This document shows, one piece after another, positions 1 to 5,357 of a stretch of DNA of 9,518 nucleotides (the stretch's first letter is position 1; every line of letters begins with the position of its first letter). Source of the stretch: Sphingomonas sp. S-NIH.Pt15_0812 (GTDB taxonomy: Bacteria > Pseudomonadota > Alphaproteobacteria > Sphingomonadales > Sphingomonadaceae); assembly GCF_003951315.1 (NCBI RefSeq), contig NZ_QLJH01000061.1, positions 1-9,518 on the forward strand, given 5' to 3'. The notes under the pieces are model-generated. The model was not told the DNA's origin and did no database searches. It saw only the letters and a program-made list of their open reading frames with translations. Position numbers and translations under genes: made by a program.

Positions 1-180
1 GTCGCGCAAGTCCATCGAATACGGCTTCGCCATGCAGACCGGCCTCCTCCGCCAGCCTGCCCTTGAATCAGATCAGCGCCTCCATGGAAATCCCCATCGA
101 TTCAGCCCCACGTCATCCCGCTCTAGACGTGGCTCAACGACCACATCATTGCACAGCTACGCTGGTGCAGGGGTCGTCCA
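1..180 (+). pseudogene. IS5-like transposase remnant (frame-broken, truncated)
   Basis: This stretch reads as pieces of an IS5-type transposase N-terminal half, split over two frames. In frame 2 there is SIEYGF...LLRQ (about 11-55), which resembles the family's AIE-x-LRQT helix region. Frame 3 gives MEIPID (84-101), which fits the segment before the PDFSTLSRR motif. Frame 2 again gives SRRGST (122-139), matching the end of that motif. A continuous reading frame is not possible, frame 2 stops at 209-211, and no DDE catalytic motifs are seen. It is therefore a decayed or internally deleted copy, and its 5' part lies outside the window. The match is by motif memory only, so the IS family is tentative. 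Confidence 0.45.
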
Positions 181-206
181 ACCCATCACGTCAGAACGGG
201 TGCGGC

Positions 207-249
207 TGTAGCGTCGTAAAGGCCGCTTCTGGCCTCAAGCGACGCTACA
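207..249. repeat. Long imperfect palindrome (two-tier hairpin)
   Basis: TGTAGCGTCG (207-216) and CGACGCTACA (240-249) are perfect 10-base inverted arms. Inside them is a second stem, AGGCC (220-224) with GGCCT (231-235), and a 6-base loop. The palindrome starts 7 bases after the stop of the minus-strand gene that ends at 257, so it could end or protect that transcript. No T-run follows on either strand, so it is not a classical intrinsic terminator. It may instead be a copy of a dispersed intergenic repeat. Confidence 0.7.
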
Positions 250-256
250 TTGCTAA

Positions 257-490
257 TCAATGCTTGGAAACAGGGTAAGCGCGGTTGCGCAGATCATCCC
301 AGAACCGATCCCGCTGGCGCTTTTCATTGTCGAAAGCAAGCCATTCAGCTTCGGTCCGGCACGTCTGCTTGGGAATGCGAGATCCTGGCGAACGCCGTTC
401 GCGACATACTTGGCTGTCGCTGTCAGGGGTTGAACGTGCCGATGTTGGTGGACCCGCAGCCATCATAAGGAGCAACATTGTAATCATCAT
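257..490 (-). CDS. Small exported protein with conserved Cys pair
   Basis: A 77-residue protein of unknown function. Residues 1-18 form a short hydrophobic Met/Leu-rich leader (MMITMLLLMMAAG...TSA), which suggests export with possible cleavage near A18. The mature part has two cysteines (C29, C44) around a PGSRIPK segment, then T-E-A-E-W and a charged Arg/Asp-rich tail. This VCR...GSR...CRTxxEW layout is typical of small periplasmic proteins common in sphingomonads, and the two cysteines could form a disulfide. The ATG at 490 is chosen because GGAG lies 5 bases before it. The second ATG (487) and the GTG codons upstream (496, 493) are alternatives. The leader lacks the usual N-terminal Lys/Arg, so export is an inference. 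Confidence 0.7.
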   Translation of the reverse strand: MMITMLLLMMAAGPPTSARSTPDSDSQVCRERRSPGSRIPKQTCRTEAEWLAFDNEKRQRDRFWDDLRNRAYPVSKH

Positions 491-512
491 CACCACTCCA
501 TTGGGGAGGTTG

Positions 513-540
513 AGGATAAGCGTGGATGATACGTATGCAA
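513..540 (-). promoter_or_regulatory. Candidate sigma70-type promoter for the small exported protein
   Basis: On the minus strand TTGCAT (540-535) and TATCCT (518-513) are separated by 16 bases and lie 23 bases upstream of the ATG at 490. Each hexamer is only a partial match to consensus. Confidence 0.3.
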
Positions 541-761
541 TCCTGTCTTTTATCCTGCCGCTCCGATTGTTTGCGATAGAAGGCGGACATTCCGTGCGCT
601 GCGCACAGCCTATTCCCTCACAGGCAAGGCTTAAACCGGGGCGGCCATACCCTAGTCGTACCCCTGCTGCGTCTTGAGCTTAAACGCAGATGGCTGAAAG
701 TCGGAAGAAAGCGGAATGGCAGCTTCTGACTGGCCAGACAAACGAATGGACGTTCAGTGGG
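541..761. other. Intergenic stretch with repeat-like fragments, no gene seen
   Basis: No convincing gene is found here on either strand; the open frames have no family-like features. It contains a near-perfect dyad GTGCGC-T-GCGCAC (594-606), just after a GCGGACATTC string (584-593). A second stretch, roughly 710-757, has AGCGGAATGG...GCTTCTG and GGACGTTCAG. These resemble degenerate copies of GCGGACATTC-type intergenic repeats that I associate with sphingomonad genomes, and they may be repeat fossils. Confidence 0.35.
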
Positions 762-1040
762 TTACTGCTGCGTTAGAAGCCGCTTCCTGTAGAGTGCGCC
801 GGGTGCCTTTGACGCTTCGATCCGGATACGACGATGCAGGACGCCCACGGTCAGAGGACCGCCAATCAAAAGGAGGCCGACAATTGCCTTCGAAGTATTC
901 GGCCGCCAACCCGCCAATAGGCCCGCCCCATAAACGAACGCGAAGAACGCGAACCACGTGAACGCAGCTACAACGACCAGCAGCACTGGTTGACGCCCTT
1001 GATAGTGCTTGTGCGCAAGGCGCCAGAACGCTGCCCTCAT
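762..1040 (-). CDS. Small two-helix inner-membrane protein, unknown function
   Basis: A 92-residue protein with a basic N-terminus (MRAAFWRLAHKHYQGRQ). A strong aromatic helix follows at about 17-43 (LLVVVAAFTWFAFFAFVYGAG). After a short polar loop (WRPNTSK), a second helix spans about 52-68 (IVGLLLIGGPLTVGVL). A basic tail starting HRRIR comes next. By the positive-inside rule both ends face the cytoplasm. The ATG at 1040 is chosen over longer upstream starts because GGAGG sits 9 bases before it and the upstream extension looks non-coding. I do not recognise the family. The gene lies alone on the minus strand, 195 bases from its nearest upstream neighbour. Confidence 0.7.
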   Translation of the reverse strand: MRAAFWRLAHKHYQGRQPVLLVVVAAFTWFAFFAFVYGAGLLAGWRPNTSKAIVGLLLIGGPLTVGVLHRRIRIEASKAPGALYRKRLLTQQ

Positions 1041-1234
1041 GTTGCTCGTCCTCCAATCCAAACCTGTCGTAGCGTCCGCTTTCGAGCAGCGCCACCCGAG
1101 GCACAGACGGTGAGAAGTGGGCGAGAGCAGCCACTCTGCCCCTCCGCGAGAAGACCCACAAGTGGACGTTCGTGGCTGGTTTGCCACTGCCCAAGTTCGG
1201 CCGCTTGTTCATTTCCGTATGTGACACTTGCTCG

Positions 1235-1540
1235 TTACGGCAAGCGGGCATTTAGACAGCCTATTTGAGCACCCTCGTCGCAGTCATCCGTCACAATGCG
1301 GAAGCGTGCCCGGTAATTAGTTGCCGGTGTCTTTCGGATGATGTGTGCACAGAGAAAGAACTCCGGCACCTTCGGCATGCCCTTTGCTCCGTCGTATCGC
1401 CCTGTGATGAACAATCGGCCTGCAAGCTCGACGGCTTCCTCATTCGTTGCCTCAAACTTGATCCACACGTGAAATGGCAAAATTGGGGGGAACTGACTGG
1501 CTTCCTCTGCCTTTGGGGGCGGATGGCACGTGGCAATCAA
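1235..1540 (-). CDS. Hypothetical protein, unknown function, unusual start
   Basis: A reading frame of 101 residues whose core (about residues 23-85) looks like a genuine folded protein: HVWIKFEATNEEAVELAGRL, then GRYDG, VPEFFLCAHIIRK and YRARFRIVTDD. This pattern suggests alternating strands with one amphipathic helix. The opposite-strand frame here is Cys-rich and not protein-like, which favours the minus strand. No ATG is available at the 5' end. TTG at 1540 gives the longest form, without a Shine-Dalgarno; a GTG lies at residue 25. The frame is open upstream to a stop near 1588, so the true N-terminus may have been replaced where the ABM gene begins. I do not recognise the family. Confidence 0.5.
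   Translation of the reverse strand: MIATCHPPPKAEEASQFPPILPFHVWIKFEATNEEAVELAGRLFITGRYDGAKGMPKVPEFFLCAHIIRKTPATNYRARFRIVTDDCDEGAQIGCLNARLP
1489..1514 (+). promoter_or_regulatory. Weak EcfG-like promoter before the ABM gene
   Basis: GGAAC (1489-1493), 17 bases, then CTTT (1511-1514) match the alphaproteobacterial general-stress promoter GGAAC-N16/17-CGTT except for one base in the -10. The start codon follows only 8 bases later, so the transcript would be nearly leaderless. The match could be chance. Confidence 0.2.
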
Positions 1541-2101
1541 GACATTGAGGGTGAAGCTTGCGTCACGTTGGTCGTCACGCGGGTGTTAGCCAAGGGAACG
1601 GAAGACAAGTTCCGCGACTGGTCCGACCGCGTTGACCGTAGCGCTGCAAGTGCGCACGGTCATCGTGGCTGCGTTCGGATCGAGCAGACCGGGGGATTGT
1701 TTCATACCCTTCAACGCTTTGTATCGGCCAGTACGCTCGCAGCATGGCAGCGATCCGACGAGTTTGCGAAGCTGATGAGCGAAGGCGACCAGTTTTCCAC
1801 CCCGCGAGTGCAGGAAGTGCCAGGGCCTCAAGCGGTGGTTCGCTTGCCAAGCGACGGGGATGGGCCAAAATGGAAGCTGTTCCTGATAAGCTGGGTTGGC
1901 GTCCTGCCACTCGTGCTGCTGTTCAATGGTGCAGTGCAGTTGCTGCCGCAACAGCCGCCCTGGTATCTGCGTGCACTGCTCCAATCCTGTTTCCTCGTCG
2001 CACTCATGACGTGGCTGGTTCGTCCGATGGTGTCCCGCCGACTAAAGCCATGGGCGATGCGCGACAGCGATGGAGATGCTCGCGTCACACGCGACGATTG
2101 A
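1523..2101 (+). CDS. ABM-domain (antibiotic biosynthesis monooxygenase-like) membrane protein
   Basis: A 192-residue protein. Residues about 11-100 form an ABM-type ferredoxin-like domain: VTLVVTRV, then EDKFRDW, a middle strand, LQRFVSASTLAAWQRSDE and an RVQEVPG end. Two membrane helices follow, about 118-140 (LFLISWVGVLPLVLLFNG) and 149-167 (LRALLQSCFLVALMTWLV), then a basic/acidic tail. This layout fits the COG3224-type proteins, a C-terminally anchored ABM domain with no proven reaction; the ABM name does not imply antibiotic synthesis. ATG 1523 is chosen because the domain begins there and a G-run precedes it. A longer frame starting at 1265 has a Cys-rich, non-family N-terminus and covers the opposite-strand gene. 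Confidence 0.82.
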   Translation: MARGNQDIEGEACVTLVVTRVLAKGTEDKFRDWSDRVDRSAASAHGHRGCVRIEQTGGLFHTLQRFVSASTLAAWQRSDEFAKLMSEGDQFSTPRVQEVPGPQAVVRLPSDGDGPKWKLFLISWVGVLPLVLLFNGAVQLLPQQPPWYLRALLQSCFLVALMTWLVRPMVSRRLKPWAMRDSDGDARVTRDD

Positions 2102-2325
2102 TCCTCATGCTGCAGGCTGCCCCATTGTGCGAGCTAGCCTCAATGCGCCAAGGTCTTCTCGGTAGCGTTTATTGTCACGAGGGTTAGAGTTCATCGGCGT
2201 ACCGCTGATGTGTAGTTGAATGGTCAGGCGATAACCCAAGACATATCGACAGCAGATTGTTGAATGTGGGATGAACCAGCTGTGCAACAGTCCGTTGAGC
2301 CTTCTCCTCCTTCAAGGTGAACGGC
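2102..2325. other. Intergenic region upstream of the DUF3182 operon
   Basis: No convincing gene is seen. Short minus-strand frames here lack ribosome binding sites and family-like sequence. The right end holds a candidate stress-type promoter and the Shine-Dalgarno of the following gene. Confidence 0.5.
2272..2296 (+). promoter_or_regulatory. EcfG-like (general stress) promoter for the DUF3182 operon
   Basis: TGAAC (2272-2276), 16 bases, then CGTT (2293-2296) match GGAAC-N16/17-CGTT, the promoter recognised by EcfG sigma factors in alphaproteobacteria, with one mismatch in the -35. The position is right: the predicted start of transcription falls about 20 bases before the ATG at 2326. If real, it would put the operon under PhyR-EcfG control. 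Confidence 0.4.
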
Positions 2326-3483
2326 ATGCTCAGCGCTTTCGAGGTTCGCGATCCGGCGACGTTCTCGCCATTCACTCCAGCTATGCTGCCCTGGCAGACC
2401 AATGGCGTAGCGGCGTTGGTCGACCATGCTCATCCGGCAGGCAATGTCCATGACCGGGCGTCGCGCGCCACCCTGCTGGCGCGGATCGCGGCGTTGCTCG
2501 ACCAATCACTTCTCGATCCCGTCGACGCGGAGGAGGCGTCAGGCATGACGGCATTGCTGGTACCGGGGGATGCGCTGGAGGCGGATGCGGCCAGTAAGGC
2601 GGGCATCTTTGATCGTGGCGACATTCTGGGCGGCGTGGTGCCCGCAACGTTCATCAGCACCAAAGCGATTACCCACGGTCTGGTCGATGACGATGCCGCG
2701 CGTCCTGCGGAATGGCCGGTCGACATGGCCAGATTGATGGGCGATGCCGCATTGCCAGGTTATACCGCCTTCACGCATGCCGATGCGGCAAAGGCTGGCC
2801 GCCGCTTGCTCGCCAAGGGGCCCGTTCGCATCAAGGACGTATGCGGCAAGGCCGGGCTGGGTCAGGAGGTTGTCTGCGACGAGGAAGCCCTTGACGCTGC
2901 GCTTACGCGCGAGGATGCAGCAGCTCTGGCAGATTGCGGCATCGTTTTGGAAGAAAATCTGACCGACGTTGTCACCTACAGCGTTGGCATGGTCGAGCTG
3001 GCCGGACAGACGATCAGCTACTGGGGCACCCAGAACCTCACCACCGATCACAAAGGTCGAGAAGTCTATGGCGGCTCGGACCTTCACGTTGTACGTGGCG
3101 GGTTCGCCAAGTTGGCAGATCTGGACCTGCCCGATCATCTCGCCCGTGCCGTGCGCTGCGCCGCGATCTTCGATGCGGCTGCCCATGCCGCCTACCCCGA
3201 CATCATCCTGACGCGGCGCAACTACGACGTGATCGAAGGAAGCGATGCACAGGGTGCTCGCCGGATCGGCGTGCTCGAGCAATCGTGGCGGGTTGGTGGT
3301 GCCAGCGGGGCGGAGATCGCGGCGCTGGAAGCATTCCGCGCTGAACCCGACACGGTGCAGGTGCGCTGTTCGACGGTTGAGATCTATGATCTGGTCACTC
3401 CACCAGTGGGAGCGACAGTCTATTATCAAGGTGTCGACCCGGTCGTCGGCGCGATGACCAAATATGCGATGAGGTATGCATGA
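2326..3483 (+). CDS. DUF3182 family protein (ATP-grasp-like)
   Basis: A 385-residue protein I assign to DUF3182. Family-like blocks include LLVPGDAL (77-84), GGVVPATFISTKAITHGLV (102-120), GPVRIKDVCGKAGLGQEVV (165-183), LEENLTDVVTYSVG (208-221), YWGTQNLT (232-239), EVYGGSDLHVVRG (246-258), and TRRNYDV with LEQSWRVGGASGAEI (296-331). The GPVRIK/GLGQ stretch and the later acidic E-E-N block resemble an ATP-grasp fold, which would suggest ATP-driven ligation, but the reaction is not established. ATG 2326 is preferred over GTG 2317 because AAGG lies 8 bases upstream. The length is near the family norm and no frame breaks are seen. The last four bases overlap the next gene, so the two are translationally coupled. 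Confidence 0.85.
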   Translation: MLSAFEVRDPATFSPFTPAMLPWQTNGVAALVDHAHPAGNVHDRASRATLLARIAALLDQSLLDPVDAEEASGMTALLVPGDALEADAASKAGIFDRGDILGGVVPATFISTKAITHGLVDDDAARPAEWPVDMARLMGDAALPGYTAFTHADAAKAGRRLLAKGPVRIKDVCGKAGLGQEVVCDEEALDAALTREDAAALADCGIVLEENLTDVVTYSVGMVELAGQTISYWGTQNLTTDHKGREVYGGSDLHVVRGGFAKLADLDLPDHLARAVRCAAIFDAAAHAAYPDIILTRRNYDVIEGSDAQGARRIGVLEQSWRVGGASGAEIAALEAFRAEPDTVQVRCSTVEIYDLVTPPVGATVYYQGVDPVVGAMTKYAMRYA

Positions 3484-4238
3484 CCGAGCCTGATGTGATT
3501 GATCGGGACAAGGTTTCCCTAGCGGTGGCCGATCAGAAGCTGGTCGGCACCGTCCTGCGCCCCGAAGTGCCCGTGCCCGGCTTCCTGTTCATCCATGGCT
3601 GGGGTGGCGATCAGGATGAGGACCTTGGCCACGCGGAGGAACTGGCGCGTCTCGGTTGCGTCTGCTTCACCTTCGACTTGCGCGGCCACGCCGGCAGCGA
3701 TGCGGCCAAGGATCAGGTCACCCGGCAGGATGGCCTCGATGACGTACTGGCCGCCTATGATTATCTCGCCGCACAGCCGCTGGTCGATCGTAATGCGATC
3801 GGGGTCGTCGGCACCAGCTATGGCGGCTATCTCGCGATGCTGCTTACGGCGCAACGTCCGATCCGGTGGCTCGCAATGCGAGTACCCGCCCTCTACCCGG
3901 ATGAGCATTGGGATACGCCCAAGGCCAAGCTCGACAAGGCCGTGGTGCGGGCTTACCGCCAGCAACCCCACTCCTCCGAAGCTGACCGTGCCCTGTCCGC
4001 CTGTGCCTCGTTCCAGGGCGACGTGCTGATCGTCGAGTCAGAATGCGACGAACAAATACCGCGAGAGGCCATGCTGTCTATGCAGGCCGCCTTTCGCCAA
4101 ACCAACTCGCTCAGCCACCGCATCATTCCAGGAGCCTCGCACGCGATGCGTGACCCAAAGCATCAGCGCATCTACGCCACGCTGCTCACTGGCTGGATCG
4201 AGGAGATGGTTCGCGCCAGTCGGCTTACCTACCGCTAA
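3480..4238 (+). CDS. Alpha/beta hydrolase
   Basis: A 252-residue cytoplasmic hydrolase of the alpha/beta fold; no signal peptide or membrane segment. HGWGG (39-43) is the oxyanion-hole motif. FDLRGHAGS (65-73) is the usual strand-loop. The nucleophile elbow GTSYGG (111-116) gives S113, and ESECDEQIP (186-194) gives the likely acid D190. GASHAM (218-223) gives the catalytic H221. The triad is therefore complete. It resembles dienelactone hydrolase or acyl-peptidase-like esterases, but the substrate is not readable. Its ATG overlaps the stop of the DUF3182 gene (ATGA) with GAGG 5 bases before it, which implies co-translation and a shared job. Confidence 0.9.
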   Translation: MTEPDVIDRDKVSLAVADQKLVGTVLRPEVPVPGFLFIHGWGGDQDEDLGHAEELARLGCVCFTFDLRGHAGSDAAKDQVTRQDGLDDVLAAYDYLAAQPLVDRNAIGVVGTSYGGYLAMLLTAQRPIRWLAMRVPALYPDEHWDTPKAKLDKAVVRAYRQQPHSSEADRALSACASFQGDVLIVESECDEQIPREAMLSMQAAFRQTNSLSHRIIPGASHAMRDPKHQRIYATLLTGWIEEMVRASRLTYR

Positions 4239-4273
4239 GACCCAGATGGGTTATTTCGAGTCCTTTGCCCGCT

Positions 4274-4301
4274 TTTCCAACGTCAGAGATGCGTTTATAA
4301 T
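4274..4301 (+). promoter_or_regulatory. Candidate sigma70 promoter in the convergent spacer
   Basis: TATAAT (4296-4301) is a perfect -10 box, rare in GC-rich DNA. TTTCCA (4274-4279), 16 bases upstream, keeps four of six -35 consensus bases. Transcription would begin near 4308 and could run to the terminator at 4399-4430. Confidence 0.35.
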
Positions 4302-4317
4302 GATCTTAGAGGCGGCA

Positions 4318-4419
4318 ATGAGTTGGCTTGGCGATCAGGATGCTGCAGATGACTTAAGCGCCCCCCTTTGGGACAGAAGATGCCATTTCATATTGAAGGC
4401 CCCGATCAGTGTGGACTGA
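4318..4419 (+). CDS. Possible 33-residue ORF (or small RNA)
   Basis: A short frame with ATG at 4318 and a good Shine-Dalgarno (AGAGG, 5 bases before). It encodes an acidic N-terminal half (SWLGDQDAADDL) and a mixed tail ending ISVD. The stop lies inside the terminator hairpin, which is unusual for a real gene. With the candidate promoter it could be a roughly 120-base small RNA, with or without a peptide. No family is recognised. Composition alone does not prove translation. Confidence 0.2.
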   Translation: MSWLGDQDAADDLSAPLWDRRCHFILKAPISVD

Positions 4420-4430
4420 CCGGGGCTTTT
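4399..4430. terminator. Intrinsic-type terminator between convergent genes
   Basis: GCCCCGATCAG (4399-4409) pairs with CTGACCGGGGC (4416-4426) with one mismatch and a 6-base loop. TTTT follows on the plus strand (4427-4430). On the minus strand it lies 5 bases after the SDR stop (4436), where the tail is less T-rich (TTCAATAT). It probably serves both directions, mainly the minus-strand operon by position and the plus-strand transcript by its T-run. Confidence 0.8.
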
Positions 4431-4435
4431 CATTG

Positions 4436-5329
4436 TCAGGCGACGCCAGCACCACCAGTGACGCCGTAGACCTCGCCGCTGATATAGCTGCCTTCCTGGC
4501 TCGCCAGCAGCACGTAGACAGGCGCGATCTCGACAGGCTGACCCGGGCGGCCATACTGGCTTTCCGAACCGAACTTCATCACCGCCTCAGGCGGCTGACC
4601 ACCGGATGCCTGAAGCGGCGTCCAGAACGGGCCAGGAGCCACGACATTGGCGCGAATGCCCTTCTCCAGCAACTGCTTGGCGAGCGCCTTGGTGTAGGCG
4701 ACGATTCCCGCCTTGGTGGTCGCATAATCGAGCAGGATCGCGGACGGCTCATAGGCCTGGATCGAGGCGGTGGTGATGACCGAGCCGCCTGCCGGCAGGT
4801 GCGGCACGGCCGCCTGTGCGATCCAGTGCATCGCATAGAGGTTGGTCTTCATGGTCTTGTCGAAATCCTCCGACGTGACCTTCGAGATGTCCTCACGGTT
4901 CTGCTGCCGTCCAGCGTTGATGACGAGGATGTCGAGCCCGCCAAGCTTTTCGACAGCCTGCGCGACGAGTGTCTTGCACCACTCTTCGTCGGTGATGTCA
5001 CCGGGCAGGTCGACGGCGGTGCGCCCCTCCGCCTCGATCAGCTGGATGACCTCGGCCGCATCGTTCTTCTCGGACTCTAGATATGACAGGGCAACGTCGG
5101 CACCCTCACGTGCGAACGCGATAGCAGCCGCGCGACCGATGCCGCTGTCGGCGCCTGTGATAAGCGCTTTGCGTCCGATGAGCTTGCCTGAGCCCTTGTA
5201 GCTCGTTTCGCCATGGTCAGGCACGGGATCCATCTTTGACGCTTCGCCTGGGACAGGCTGCGGCTGTCGCGGGAAAGGTGGCTGCGGATACTGGGAGCGA
5301 GGATCCTGCATAGTCAGACGGTCGGTCAT
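4436..5329 (-). CDS. YghA-type short-chain dehydrogenase/reductase
   Basis: A 297-residue classical SDR. Residues 1-45 form a Pro/Gln-rich arm (QYPQPPFPRQPQPVPG) typical of the YghA/YhxC-like SDRs. The NAD(P)-binding motif TGADSGIG is at 58-65, and NAG (138-140) supports the central sheet. The catalytic residues are N163, S189, Y202 and K206 (YATTK). The C-terminus ends with the ISGEVYGVTGG signature. It likely interconverts an alcohol and a carbonyl compound in the cytoplasm; the true substrate is unknown. ATG 5329 is chosen because GGAG lies 6 bases before it; an upstream in-frame extension looks non-coding. It sits 28 bases after the GH15 gene, as the last gene of a three-gene operon. Confidence 0.93.
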   Translation of the reverse strand: MTDRLTMQDPRSQYPQPPFPRQPQPVPGEASKMDPVPDHGETSYKGSGKLIGRKALITGADSGIGRAAAIAFAREGADVALSYLESEKNDAAEVIQLIEAEGRTAVDLPGDITDEEWCKTLVAQAVEKLGGLDILVINAGRQQNREDISKVTSEDFDKTMKTNLYAMHWIAQAAVPHLPAGGSVITTASIQAYEPSAILLDYATTKAGIVAYTKALAKQLLEKGIRANVVAPGPFWTPLQASGGQPPEAVMKFGSESQYGRPGQPVEIAPVYVLLASQEGSYISGEVYGVTGGAGVA

Positions 5330-5357
5330 GCTTATCTCCATTGCGATAGGATCAGAG

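Noticed and set aside
754..1251. 165-residue minus-strand frame
   Set aside because: It overlaps the two-helix membrane protein in another frame and has no domain-like sequence or ribosome binding site.
1265..1522. N-terminal extension of the ABM frame
   Set aside because: The added 86 residues are Cys-rich, unlike the family, and lie opposite a more protein-like minus-strand frame; ATG 1523 starts at the domain.
2105..2402. Short minus-strand frames upstream of the DUF3182 gene
   Set aside because: No ribosome binding site, no family match, and they overlap each other in different frames.
2539..3429. 296-residue minus-strand frame
   Set aside because: It is antisense to the DUF3182 gene, which has clear family blocks; long antisense frames are common in GC-rich genes.
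4409..5080. 223-residue plus-strand frame
   Set aside because: It is antisense to the YghA-type SDR and reads as an Arg/Asp/Leu-rich shadow.
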